DNA from: Mallotus nudiflorus
Lineage: Eukaryota > Streptophyta > Magnoliopsida > Malpighiales > Euphorbiaceae
Length of the DNA stretch: 64,000 nt
Assembly: GCA_947683625.1 (NCBI GenBank)
Contig: CANTUR010000009.1
Location: 9,065,501-9,129,500, forward strand
Direction: 5' to 3'
Part shown: positions 23,177-35,454 of the stretch, piece after piece
Layout: every line of letters begins with the position of its first letter
Numbering within the stretch: the first letter of the stretch is position 1
The notes under the pieces: model-generated
Database searches by the model: none
What the model was told of the DNA's origin: nothing
The model's input: the letters and a program-made list of their open reading frames with translations, nothing else
Position numbers and translations under genes: made by a program

Positions 23177-24675
23177 TGAAAAGAGTCCTAGAGGGGGGGG
23201 TGAATAGGACTATGAAATAAAAATGAGAAATTAAAAGAATTCTTTGCAAGAATTAAATAGAAGTTGAGAAGGAAGAATGAAGAACACAAAGATTTAAGGA
23301 GTTCAGATTCAACAACAATCCTACGTCTCCACCTAACTTATCCCCAAGATAGGATTTTCAATCACCCACAATCTTATTCACAGGATTAAGATTATACAAG
23401 ATTTTTATGGCTCACTCTTACAACCTCACAACATGAGTTTTCAAGGCTCACTCAAAAAACCAAAACCCAAGTGTTTCAATGGACAACACTTAAACCAATT
23501 CCTTTAGAAATAAATCTCACTTCCCTTCTAATCTAACCCAAGATTTAAGATGAAGAGAAATTCTATTTCTAACACACACCCAACTCTAACAAGAGTTATA
23601 CAAACAAAGAATTATTTAAGAGAATTTGAGAGCTCAATGAAAGCTTAAGAGATAATAAAATGATAAAACAAGTTGCTTCACTTCCATTCAGCTCTAGAGG
23701 TATTTATACTAAAAAAATATAGCTGTTGGAGGTGCAAATGATGTGTCCAACATCTATATTTTGAATTATTGAGACTGATGCTGTCAGACAGCTATTCATG
23801 GATTAAAACCATAATTGTCTCCTCAAGAAGTTTGAATTTGCTCATATTTTCTTCATAAAAGCTGTAGATATTTGAATTATATTTCTATATCAACTTTAAT
23901 CACCTAAATTGGACTTCTTTATCTTAAGATATGTCCAAAATACTAAGGGTTGTGCAATCTGTAATGCAGACTACGGTCAGACAACTATAACCAAATTGAA
24001 GACGTGATTTGATCCTGAAGAAATTTGAATTTTCTCATAATTTCTTCATAAAAGCTGTGTATATTTGAATTATGTTTCCATAAAATTTTTAATCACCTAA
24101 ATTTGACTTCTGTAGCTCAGGATATGTCCAAATTACTGAGGATTGTGCAATCTGAAATGCAGAATACTATCAAATAGCTATATACAAGTTGAAGCCGTGA
24201 TCTGCGCCTGAATAAATTATAATTTGCCCATATTTTCTTCATAAAAGTTTTATATATTTGACTTATATTTTCATATAATTTTGAATCACCTTAATTGGAC
24301 TTCTGTAACTCAAGATATGTCCAAAATACTAAGAGATGTGCAGTCTGAGATGGCAGACGTATACATGAATTTCAACTCAAAATTTTCATAACCAAATGAA
24401 CTTGGATTTTCACAAAAAAGCCCAATTCAGAAAGTTCAAGATGTCTTATTTAAATGTTAAGAAGCCCATTTTCTCATTTAAGAGCTCTGAATATGTCAAA
24501 AGCCTTCTTCAATCTCAGAGGTTCAATCTGCCCGAAAAGTTACTATAAATCCAAAAGTGTATATGCTTGGTATATGTTTCGTATATAATTCCCTACACAC
24601 TTAATTGAAATTATTAGTATAAAAATTGTTTGTTAAATTCAAAAATTAGAAGTTTGATCATGCAAATGGTCAACA
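23177..24675. mobile_element. Solo LTR of a third retrotransposon family, inserted in RT
   Basis: 1499 bp with ends TGAAAAGAG and GGTCAACA (TG..CA) and target duplication ACCTC (23172-23176 and 24676-24680). Unit 2 has the empty site at about 48390-48400. The start CCTAGAGGGGGGGGTGAATA is a phrase I associate with plant SIRE/Maximus-type copia LTRs; that assignment is tentative and orientation is not determined. It contains three direct repeats of about 190 bp. No gene is present. Confidence 0.85.
23822..24345 (+). repeat. Three ~190-bp direct repeats within the solo LTR
   Basis: Copies begin near 23822, 24013 and 24207. Each carries the order TTTGAATTT..CTCAT, TTTCTTCATAAAAGCTGT, TATTTGAATTAT, AATCACCTAAATT, GACTTCTGTA and GATATGTCCAAAATACT. 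Spacing is 191 and 194 bp. Such internal repeats are common in long LTRs and may carry enhancer sites. Confidence 0.85.
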
Positions 24676-24680
24676 ACCTC

Positions 24681-25780
24681 AACCTCCTTGTGCATCATGT
24701 CATGGAAAAGAGTAGTAGCTACCCTTTAATAAGTTGCATCTACATTTTTTAATCCAAAAGGCATTACTTTATAATAGTATGTCCCCCTTTCTATAATGAA
24801 AGTTATTTTAATCGTGTCCATGACTACCATCATTATTTAATTATAACCAGAGAACCCATCCATGAAAAAGTACATCACACTTGATGTCGCATTGTCCACT
24901 ATTGCATCGATGTGAAGTAAAGGAAAATCATCCTTAGGGCATGCTTTGTTTAAATCCCTAAAGTCAACACACATACGCACTTTACCATCTTTCTTAGGTA
25001 TCGAAACTATATTTGCTAACCATTGAGGATAATCAACTACTTCTAGAAAATTAGCTTGAATTTGTTTAGTAATTTTCTCTTTTATCTTTTCAGTCTAGTC
25101 CAGTCTTAGCCCACGTAGTGTCTACTTAACAGGTTTAATTTCTGGACAAGTAGTAATGTGATGCTCTATAATTTCCCTATCTAACCCTGGCATATCCTCA
25201 TAAGTCCAAGTGAATACTACCTTTCTTTTTGTTAATATTCTCTCAAACTTTTCCCTCTCTTTACGAGTTACCTCATATGATATAGAAAAGTTCTTTGGAT
25301 TATCATTTATGCCCGTGTTAAATGAATCAAATTGAATTGAATTAATGTCAAACATGCATGAAAAATCTAAATTATAATGCATAGAACTATCAGGATGTAT
25401 ATCACATAAGTAAGCAAAACCAGCATTCATATTATTGACCATGAAAAAAATAGAATTTTCATCCTCAAATAAAATAGAAATTATTACATCAGTTTCATCA
25501 TAAAAGACATCAAGAAAACTATCACTAATGATAGTAGCTAAATCCTAGGGTGGCTCCTCTTTAGGTGGCAAACATAGTAGCTCTTTAATAGTAGCATTGT
25601 CCATCCTCTTAGCTGCCAGTTTCATCACTTCCTTTTTGTTGTCCTTTACTAGATTCTCCATAATCTGCTCCTTGAAGATCTCAAACCCAGGGACATCTGC
25701 TCCAGTAACACTGATTGATTCTTTGGCTCCCAGATAGTATTTGCCTTTCCCTAGCTTAATAAAGTTCTGACTCAAAGAAC
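24681..25780 (-). pseudogene. Reverse transcriptase N-terminal part and PR-RT linker of unit 1
   Basis: From the right, MSQNFIKLGKGKYYLGAKES and ELLCLPPKEEPP form the linker after protease. Then FTWTYEDMPGLDREI, a run with YPQWLANIV and PKKDGK, then VCVDFRDLNKACPKDDFP-like sequence, FMDGFSGYNQ and MPFGLKN lead into the catalytic box, which is cut by the 23177-24675 insertion. The motifs are those of Ty3/gypsy RT of the Tat group. Frame breaks and stops occur around 25120, 25445 and 25545. Non-functional. Confidence 0.87.
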
Positions 25781-26049
25781 CAACTTTTGTATAAAGCTTC
25801 CTCTTTTTTGCATTGAATCTCTTCCTTTCCCTTTTATATTTTAGCTTTGCTTCCCCTATAAAACCTAATCCTATTGTGTCATCTAGATTTTTGAATCCTG
25901 GGAATTTTGGACTTCCTTATTCATTTTTCCCTAGTCCTTGTCCAAGCCAGTAATTCATGCTCTCCATCATTTTTTGCTACTCTCTAATCCATTTCAATCC
26001 CATTAAATATCCCAGCAATATGGAAACTAAGGGGTGCACACACTTGTTT

Positions 26050-26505
26050 CTATTTATCCAATATGGATGCCATAGCAACATTGGTCCTAGCTTCTATAAT
26101 CACAACTTCTCCTTCATAAGGGAATTTTATCTTTTGATGCACAGTTGAGGGTAACCCTCCCAAGGCATGGAACCATGGCCATCCTAACAATAAGGCATAA
26201 GTAATTGGAATGTCCAGCATGATAAACTCAATGGTTGATTCCATATGTCCTATTTTAACCAGAGCATGGAATGTCCCCTCTATATTCCTAGTGCTGTCAT
26301 TATAAGCTCTGATTATAAGGTTTGAATCTGTTAAGTCTTCAGCTTTCAAGCTTAAGTTAGGCAGGATTTTCAAAGGACATACATTAATAGTAGAACCATT
26401 ATCGACCATAGCAAAATTGGTTCTCTTTCCCCTCACCTCAGCTAGGATAAATAATGCCTTATTACAGTTTCTTCCTTCTAAAGGCAAGTCATTATCTGAG
26501 AACAT
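26050..26505 (-). pseudogene. Aspartic protease of unit 1
   Basis: An open stretch of 151 codons on the minus strand. FAMVDNGSTINVCPL is the active-site region (D-x-G with Asn in the middle, usual for Tat and Ogre proteases). LLLGWPWFHALGGLPSTVHQ is the conserved LLGRPW..GA.PS..HQ block, followed by KIKFPYEGEVV. It would have cleaved the polyprotein. The domain itself has no stop, but both neighbours are broken, so it is part of a dead pol. Confidence 0.88.
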
Positions 26506-26599
26506 TATTTTCCCATGTTTCTATTTTGTAACCTTTGCTACCATAGCCTCTAGAGTAGCAGCTGTTTTAATATTCATGTTCAATAGAGCTTTGGTAAGA

Positions 26600-27787
26600 G
26601 CCCTTATATGCCTGCCTGAATGCATAAGTAATCCCAAATGCTGACATTTGCCTTAGCCTTCTTTAGTTGTTCCAAAATTAGATCCTCTTTCTGTTCTTCT
26701 TTTATCTCTGCATCTTCTATTTCTTCTATTTTTGTTACTCTTTTTATTTTATTTTCTAATGCTTTATAATTCTTCCCATTTCTAGTGACATGATTCACTT
26801 TAGGATCATCACTCTAGACATTAAAAAAACCTGGGCTTTCCTCATTAGAGTCATACTAGATGTTAATAACTCTAATGATTCGGTCTCTTTTTACATCTTT
26901 CCACACTTCCATTGTGTATGTTTCCTTCCCTTTCATATTTTCCATATTGAGCTTGTCTAAGTATTGATTCAGCAAATCTTCAACTCCTTCTTGAGCCAAA
27001 GGTTCATCTTTAAATTCATTACCCCACCCTGTAGGCATAATTGATTCAATGGTGATGTTAGTGGAAGCGGGCTTAGAATAGAATACTTTATAATCAAACT
27101 TGCCTAAAGGTTGTCTTGATAGATCTTCAACTCCTCTTAGCGCCTGCTCAGGAATTTTAGGCTCTTCTTTTATCGGATTATCATTAAACTCATCTCCCCA
27201 ACTTGAGGGCCTAATTGATTTAATAGGTATATCATCAAAGGGTGGCTTCGAGTAGATTGTAATCAAACTTGCCTGAGGGCTGGCCCAGTAAATCTTCCAC
27301 TCCTCTTTATGGCTGTCTGAAAGATTCTCCATTGGGTATAGGGTTGAGGTCCTCGAAGGATCTTAGCACTTCTTCTTTGCTAACCCCTGAGTTAATCATC
27401 ATGGAGGTTGGTGGTGGAACATTTTAGTAGTCTGGGAAAGGGTTATTTTTGGTATTTGGATTAGAGTAGGATTTTTTAGGGTCAATGAGTTTTTTGAAGT
27501 CTATCAGATTTTGGATCTCATGTTTTAGGTAGATATAGTTGTCTATGGGATGGCTAGTAGCTTGGTAGAATTTATAGTAACTGTTAGGGTCAAAACCAGG
27601 GACATTTAGGTTTGGTGGCTTAGAAAAGGTTAAGTGTATGAGTAGGCCTTTTTGGATTAGTTTCTCTAGGACTTTGTAGAGTGGTTGGTTGAAGTTAGAG
27701 AACCTTTGAGGTTACTAAACTGCATGTACCTCCATAGCTCGGCTAGTACATCCCTATTGTGTGCCCCCAGATAAGTAATTTGGGGTT
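26600..27787 (-). pseudogene. gag C-terminal half of unit 1
   Basis: Minus strand from the copia insertion. A segment YKFYQATSHPIDNYIYLKHE corresponds to the Tat gag zinc-knuckle-like box (C.YH...H....C..LK), with Cys changed to Tyr at both ends. Two tandem peptide repeats of about 53 residues follow (GKFDYKVFYSKP, then WGDEF or WGNEF, then RGVEDL), then METNMKGKE-type and charged sequence KRVTKIEEIEDAEIKEEQKE up to the protease. Several stops and frameshifts. It continues at 36992 beyond copia-1. Confidence 0.75.
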
Positions 27788-27792
27788 GTTGA

Positions 27793-29330
27793 TGTTGGGT
27801 TTCATGATGCAAACGCAGCGGAAAAATTAAAGTTTTGTCACGTTCCCATGCCAGGATCCATGTAATTCGACTAATTGATTAAATCTAGGGTTTTTAATAA
27901 TCTTACCAAAATGCAGAAGAGGCAAGATTCTCTGGAAGGGTGAGAGGAGGTTCACACCGGTGACACCTTACCTTGAGCTTTTTAGCTTGGTTGTTCGGAT
28001 CAAGACATCTCCAAAAGGATGCATCCTCTATAGGTATCCACACGAATAGCCTTTCACAAAACGAATTTGAGTGTGTGTGCTAGCAACCTCTTGACTGTCT
28101 CACAAATCAAGAACAAAAGGAAAAACTCTATCTTTGTTTTCTAAGAGGAAAGAAAACGAATTTGGAGGCAAAAACAAGTGTGTGAAACCCTAGAGAATAT
28201 AACAAATTTATAGACTCCAAGTTAGGGTTTCACTTACCAATAACCTTTTGGTAATTTTCCATTTATTATATTCTGATTTTGTTTAAAAAAAAATCAAAAA
28301 TAATATCTTATTTATTTATTGAAAATAACATTTATCTAAAATAAATAAACAAATAAATAAAAAAACTTTAATTATTTATTTCCACAGAGTTTATTTTGGG
28401 CTTATTAAACCCATATCCGTTTTGGGCTTGTTCTAAGTGTGTGACCCTGTAGGTTCACATAACATTGGCAGTGGACCTAAATCTCTATTTAGGCCTACAA
28501 GTCATAAGTGGCCTCTAGCAAGACATTATGACTACCCAAGTCATGTGAAGTCAATAATCCGACATAACCTAATTACAATGAATTTTATTGTCCCTTTATC
28601 ACATGATATCTTAATTGAACATAAGGCATAGAATGTCATCCTTATATAGTTCAATATTATGACTTGATTCCAAGTAGACTGAAAATGATAACTCTTTATC
28701 AATTCATTTCAGCATGGCCATGCATTTTCATTCAGTCTATCTCATCAAGGGGCCTTTAGATATCTTTCTCATATTAATGAGGGATAAATTCCTTCTAAAT
28801 CACTCACATTCCTCACATAACTAATTTTATATCCAATAACATTCTTTTAATCATCCGATTAAAGACAATGTTAGAATGTGTCAAAACATAAAATAGCTAT
28901 GTAGAAATCCATGATGATTTCAAGGTCAAAGGATCGAAATAAAATTACTGTGATAAGAAATACTTATGACAATAATCTATGTAGTATTCTCATAGTGGGT
29001 CAATCCAGTACATGATCTCTCATCATGTACCTATGAGTTGACTTAATATCTCATATTTATGATTAGTAAAACATAACCATTAGTCAACATCATACTAGCC
29101 TTAATACTTTAAAATTCATATAATGAATAAATGGCTAGGGATAATTAGAATAGAACTCTTATTTTAATCTAAGGGTTTTACTATCAAGTCACATACTTGA
29201 TGGCCTTAGTAAGAATTAACCATTCATGTAATTATCATAAAATCAAATGATAATATAATACTTCTTTATTAATAAAATAAGAAAGTCAATACATAATCAT
29301 AAATGATTGACCTAGTGCATATCACTAACA
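27793..29330 (-). repeat. Left (3') LTR of copia-1
   Basis: Starts TGTTGGGTTTCATGATGC and ends ATATCACTAACA. It matches 35455-36991 with few differences. It holds a TATA-like TATAAATT on the minus strand near 28207-28214 and a 64-codon plus-strand frame at 28437 that recurs in the sibling LTRs (rejected as a gene). Confidence 0.97.
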
Positions 29331-29343
29331 ATCTCCCACTTGC
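29331..29343 (-). promoter_or_regulatory. Polypurine tract of copia-1
   Basis: Minus strand CAAGTGGGAGAT immediately before the LTR start TGTTAGTG. It is identical in core to the copia-2 tract. Confidence 0.85.
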
Positions 29344-29344
29344 A

Positions 29345-32300
29345 CTAGTCCCAATCAACATCGTATCGTATACCCATGGACCTAGTATGACTCTCATGTT
29401 TAGGCTGTGGAAGAGGCTTAGTCAGTGGATCAGCAACATTATCATTTGTAGGTACTCTGCATATCTTGACGTCTCCTCTCTCAATAATTTCTCGAATAAG
29501 ATGATAACGCCTGAGTATGTGTTTGGGTCTCTGATGTGATCTGGGCTCCTTAGCTTGGGCTATAGCTCCATTATTGTCACAATATAAGTTCACTGGATCT
29601 GATATACTAGGAACAACACCTAGTCCAGTTATGAACTTCTTAATCCAAACAGCTTCCTTAGCTGCTTCTGAGGCAGCTATGTACTCAGCTTCTGTTGTAG
29701 AATCAAAAATAGTGTCTTGCTTGGAACTCCTCTAGCTCACTGCACCTCCATTCAAACAAAACACATATCCTGACTGTGATAAAAAATCATCCTTGTCAGT
29801 TTGGAAGCTGGCATCTGTGTAACCATTTACAACTAGCTCATCTTCCTGACCACCATACAGTAAAAATGCATCCTTAGTTCTTCTCAAGTACTTAAGGATA
29901 TTTTTAACTGCTGTCCAGTGACTTTCACCTGGGTCTGATTGGTATCTGCTCGTTGTACTTAAGGCATATGAAACATCAGGTCGAGTACATAACATTGCAT
30001 ACATGATAGATCCAATAGCAGAAGCATATGGAATCTTACTCATGCGGTCTCGCTCATCTTGTGTCATAGGAAACTGAGTCTTGCTGAGACTAATGCCATG
30101 TGACATTAGCAAGAATCATCTCTTGGAATCTTGCATATTAAACCTGTTCAATACCTTATCAATATAAGTGCTTTGACTTAGGGCAATAAGCCTTTTATAT
30201 CTATCTCTATAGATCTTGATGCCTAATATATAAGCAGCTTCACCTAAGTCTTTCATTGAGAAACAATTCCCTAACCATGATTTAACATTTTGTAAAATGG
30301 GGATATTATTTCCAATGAGTAGTATGTCATCCACATACAACACTAAAAACACAATAGCACTCCCACTAACTTTCTTGTATACACAAGGTTCATCATCATT
30401 TTTAATGAAGCCATATTCTTTGACTGCTTCATCAAAATGAAGATTCCAACTCCGAGATGCTTGCTTCAATCCATAAATGGATCTTTGAAGCTTGCATACC
30501 TTTCTAGAATTCTCAGGACTAACAAAACCCTCTGGCTGTGTCATGTACACATCCTCAAGTAAATTTCCATTAAGAAATGATGTTTTGACGTCCATTTGCC
30601 ATATTTCATAATCATAGTATGCAGCTATGGCAAGGAGAATTCAAATAGATTTTAGCATAGCCACTGGTGAAAAGGTTTCATCATAGTCTATACCATGTGT
30701 TTATTTGAAACCTTTTGCAACCAGTCTTGCCTTAAAGGTATGTACATTGCCATCCATGCCGATTTTCTTTTTGAAAACCCATTTGCACCCAATAGTTTTT
30801 AAACCATCATTTGGGTCAATCAAGTTCCATACTTGATTATCATACATGGATTGCATTTCTGATCTCATGGCTTCAAGTCATTTCTCAGATTTAGGACTAT
30901 TTATGGCCTCTTGATAGGATGTGGGCTCATTTTGATCCACAATTAACACATCATAATCACTAGTTATGAGAAATCCATATCTCATGGGGATTTGACATGT
31001 CCTATCAGACCTCCTTGGGCCTTTTGGTACTTGTGAAGGCTCAACAACTTCTTATTGATTCAGCTGCGGTTCCATATCAGGTACAATGCTATTTTGTGGG
31101 CCTTGAATTCCTTCAAGTTGCACTGTGCTCCCACTGGTTCCTTTGGAAATAAACTCTTTTTCCAAAAATACACCATTCCGAGACACAAACACTTTGTTCT
31201 CAGACGCATTATAGAAGTAATATCCTTTAGTTTCTTTAGGATATCCAACAAAAAGGCATTTGTCAGATTTGGGTGCTAGTTTATCTGAGATTTGACGTTT
31301 CAAAAAAGCATCATAGCCCCAAATCTTAAGAAAAGACAAACTGGGAGTTTTTCCAGTCCATTTCTCATATGGTGTCTTTTCAACTACCTTTGATGGAACT
31401 CTATTCAAAATGAATGCAGCAGTTTCTAAAGCATATCCCCAAAAAGAGATTGGAAGATCAGATTGAATCATCATAGATTGAACCATATCCAATAGAGTTT
31501 GATTTCTACGTTCAGACACACCATTCCATTGTGGTGTACCTGGAGGAGTCAATTGTGAAACAATCCCACAATCTCTAAGATGATCTATAAATTCTTGGTT
31601 TAAATATTCACCACCTCAATCAGATCTTAGTGTTTTAATATTTTTACCAAGTTCATTTTATACTTCATTCTTGAAAATTTTGAACTTTTCAAAAGATTCA
31701 GATTTATGTTTCATTAGATAGAGATAACCATATCTACTAAAATCATCTATGAAAGTTATGAAGTATTGAAAACCTCCTCTAGCAGTTGAGCTTAATGGTC
31801 CATATACATCAGAATGTATTAGGCCCAATAAGTCATTAGCCCTCTCACTTTGTCCAGTAAAAGGTGTTTTAGTCATTTTTCCAAGTAAACAAGAGTCACA
31901 TGTATCAAATGATTCATAATCAAATGAATTTAAAAGCCCATTTTGGTGTAGCTTTGAAATGCGTTTCTCATTTATATGGCCTAAACGACAATGCCAGAGG
32001 TAGGTCAAGTTTAAATCATTAGATTTAGACTTCTTTGTATCAACGTTATAGATTGGCATTTCATTAGTGTCTTCGGCATCTAAAACATAGAGTCCACTAG
32101 TGCATGGAGCATATCCATAGAAAATGTTATCATGATAAATACTGCATTTATTATTCTTAATAATAAATTCAAATCCTTTCTTGTCCAAACAAGAAACAAA
32201 AATAATATTCCTACACAAAGTAGGTACATAGTAACAACTTTCTAAAGATAAAATAAGTCCACTAGGCAAAGGTAACTCATAAGTTCCTACAGCTAAAGCA

Positions 32301-33319
32301 GCAACTCTTGCTCCATTGCCAACTCGTAAGTACACTTCGCCTCTTGCCAATGATCTACTCCTTTTTAGACCCTGCACATTTGTACAAATGTGAGATCCTG
32401 ATCCAGTATCTAACACCCATGAATCAGAAGCAGAAGCAGATAAATTTAATTCTATAACATGAATACCTGAAGAGGTAGTCTCACCACCCTTTTTCTTTTT
32501 CAGATCATCCAAATAGAGCCTGCAATTTCTTTTCCAATGGCCTGGCTCATTACAGAAAAAATAGATTCCTTCCTTTGCTTTGGGTTCAGCTTTGGATTTG
32601 GGCTTGGGCTTTGGCTTGGGCTTCTGAAAGCCTTTAAAGACCTTGCCCTTGCCCTTTCCAACCCTTTTCATCCCCTTTCCCTTATTGACCATGAGAACAT
32701 CCTTGGTGTTACTCTTGATGTTCTTTTCAGTAGTTTTCAGCATCCCATGCAACTCTGAAATAGTCTTCTCCATACTATGCATATTGAAATTCATAATGAA
32801 GCTATCATAAGCTTCAGGAAAAGATTGGAGAATAATATCCACAGCCAGTTCTTATTCAATCTTGAGACCAAGCTTGTCCAAGTGATCAAGATGACCCTTC
32901 ATCTTAAGAACATGAGGACTGACAGAGCCGCCAGTAGTCAGCTTGCAGGAAAGCAATGCCCTGATGGTATTGAACCTTTCATTTCTGGCTTTCTCTTGGA
33001 ACATTTCCTTGAGATGGCCTATCATAGTATAAGCCTCTATTTCCATCAGTTGCTTTTGCAGCTCAGATTCCATACATCCAAGCATGACACAAGTGACATC
33101 AGTAGAATCATTTAGATGCTTGGTATAAGCATCCCTTTGTGCTCTAGGAGCATTGGCAACTGGTTCCTTAGGGATGGGTTGATCAAGGATGTATTCCTTT
33201 CTCTCATGCCTAAGAACAATTCTTAGGTTTCTGTACCAGTCAAGAAAATTAGTCCCATTGAGCTTATCCTTCTCAAGGATAGATCGCAGTGACATGGTAG
33301 GTGTAGTGTTTGAAGTCAT
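29345..33319 (-). pseudogene. gag-pol polyprotein of copia-1
   Basis: Gag begins MTSNTTPTMSLRSILEKDK with a typical NFLDWYRNLRIVL. An in-frame stop at 32852 separates it from the rest. The zinc knuckle FFCNEPGHWKRNC lacks its first Cys. A KPKPKPKPKSK stretch precedes it. The protease DTGSGSHI is intact. Integrase has HCRLGHINEKR, CDSCLLGK, HSDVYGPL, a stop after LRSD, and NGVSERRNQTLLD. RT carries DVKTSFLNG, SIYGLKQASRSW and YVDDILLIGN. RNase H carries NGYTDASF, and the protein ends YDVDWD at 29345. Stops lie at about 31657, 31625, 31050 and 30115, with a break at 29600-29730. Total length is about 1325 codons, normal for Angela-type elements. Confidence 0.94.
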
Positions 33320-35440
33320 TATCTACAATAAATATATGCAAAGTCCATTCAGTATTTTATTAAATATGTATAAGGCATAATAAAAACTCCCACTAAATTT
33401 ACTCAAATCAATAACCCTCTAAGTTAATTTTAGAAATTTTAGTGGGCCAAGATCCATATTTCACCATACTCTAAGTGAGCTTTGGCTCATGACCTAAAAT
33501 ATGGTTATTTAGGTAGACAACTCTTATCAATTACATCTTATGTAACTCTTGGATGGTATGGGATTTGACATCACATGTCATGGCTAAAAATCCCATCTAA
33601 TGCCCTAGGTCCAAAACCATTTTGATAACCTAGTTAAGTCAAACCATATCAAATGTTTGGACAGCACCATTATCCAACTTGCCTTCCCCAGATAAATTTA
33701 TACACCCTGCTTTGGCAGGCTCATATATAATAATCTAAGGCTTGACAAGTGTTAAACTTATGGAAGGCATTTATAATGACTTAATATTAAATGAGGGTTC
33801 ATCTTTATTTAATCGTATTCAGTTATTGTTATGTTGTATTGCATGGCATCATATGGCATCACATACATGGCATCACATGGCATCGCATACATAACAAGAA
33901 ATAAACAAATGTGACATAGCATGGCCCAAATCTAAGTTGATCTTCATAAGCCAATATGAAGATCAATGGTCAAACCTAGGTAATATTACAATTACAAATT
34001 GAGCTTCCAACTTGGATCTCCATCCTGGGCCTCCAACTTGAATTGCACCATGGGTCTTGATTTACAAAAATTGTTGTAATTTATTTTACACTTTTCTAAT
34101 AAAATAAATACAACAAAACAAAAATGACTCGTAGGCCGTATTTAAATTACAACCCATAAAAATAAAATCCAATCACATTGGTCTGAGGGCCATGCTATAC
34201 ACAATGCATAAAACAAAAAACATGTATAATATAATAATCTATTTAGTTATTAAATCCAATCATTATGTTAAAAATAAACTAATGTGACAATTCTTTTGGG
34301 GTCAAGGGGCAGTGCCCCTTGCGGGGTCCTAGGGGCAGCACCCCTAGTGGGGTTCCAAGGGGCATCGCCCATTAGCGGGGTCCAAGGGGCAGTGCCCCTG
34401 GCGGGGTCCGGGGGCAGCGCCCCAGGTCGCGGTCCCATTGACTGGCCAGTCAGCGGGTCCGACGGTAAACACTTTACCTTAGCTCTTCGGTGAGTTGCCT
34501 TTCAAATTTCTGAACATTAATGAATTTTCGTAATCAAATTACTATAAAATCAATTTGTTCAAAATAGACAAAAATGCTCAATTGAAATAGCCACCTTAAA
34601 ACCCTTATTTGCGTCAAGGAAGCAATTAACCAATTTTTGTAATCATATTACTAAATCAATTTGTTGCTTAAAAACATCACTTTTTGTAAACATTTTACAG
34701 TCTGAAAAATCTGTTCAAAATAGATCAAATTTTTTTTATTAAAACAGACGCATCCATTAAGAAAACCCTAATTTGTGTAATCAAAATTACAGCTTGAACG
34801 AATCTATAGAAAACATATCCATTCTACATAATCTGTTTAACATTTAAACAGATTGCCCTTAACACATAATCTGCATAATCACAAAATTTCTGTTTTAGAT
34901 TTAATTAAAAATGATTTTCCTAATCAAATAGAAAATGTTTTTCTAATTAAAATAGGAAACAAATAAGCTGCTTCAATTAATCATATTAATCAAAACAGAA
35001 TACATAACAAATTTAAATCCTTGAGTGATTAGGTTTTTGAAAATAGAATTTCTGTTTCAGATTTAATTAAAAACGATTTTCCTAATCAAATAGAAAATGT
35101 TTTTCTAATTAAAATAGGAAACAAATATGCTGCTTTAATTAATCATATTAATCAAAACATTATTCTTAATTCGTTTTTCATAAAAACATCATACAAAATT
35201 CGTTTTTCATGAAACAGCATTCTTAATTCACAAAATCAAAAACTGCTTTTAGTTTAATCACATTAAACCATTACAAACATTAATCAAATTAATGTTTAAT
35301 TCCGTTTTCAAATAGATTACCCAGAATTGTCACAAAACAAATCAAAACCCCTTTTGATAATTTTGAAACCCTTTTCAAAATGAATCTTAAACCCTAACAT
35401 ATATCACATATACACAGAATCAATTAATCGAATTACAAGT
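33320..35440 (-). other. Leader (5' untranslated) region of copia-1
   Basis: About 2.1 kb between the primer site and gag with no conserved frame. It includes a GC-rich minisatellite (34298-34430), short CATGGCATCACATGGCATC repeats (33841-33890), and two copies of a TTAATTAAAAA(T/C)GATTTTCCTAAT block (34912 and 35062) about 150 bp apart. Long leaders are usual in Angela-type elements. Confidence 0.65.
34298..34430 (+). repeat. GC-rich 26-bp minisatellite with internal hairpins
   Basis: Five units start at 34298, 34323, 34349, 34377 and 34403, each GGGGTCC followed by AGGGGCAGNGCCCCT. The second part is a near-perfect inverted repeat (GGGGC..GCCCC). It contrasts sharply with surroundings that are mostly A and T. 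One plus-strand frame of 69 codons passes through it but looks accidental. Confidence 0.9.
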
Positions 35441-35454
35441 GGCTCTGATACCAC
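35441..35454 (-). promoter_or_regulatory. Primer-binding site of copia-1
   Basis: Minus strand GTGGTATCAGAGCC directly after the LTR end CCCAACA, an exact match to the plant initiator tRNA-Met primer motif TGGTATCAGAGC. Confidence 0.96.

Noticed and set aside
34284..34493. 69-codon Gly/Ala/Pro-rich frame
   Set aside because: Frame through the GC-rich 26-bp minisatellite; 26 is not a multiple of 3 and nothing similar is conserved.
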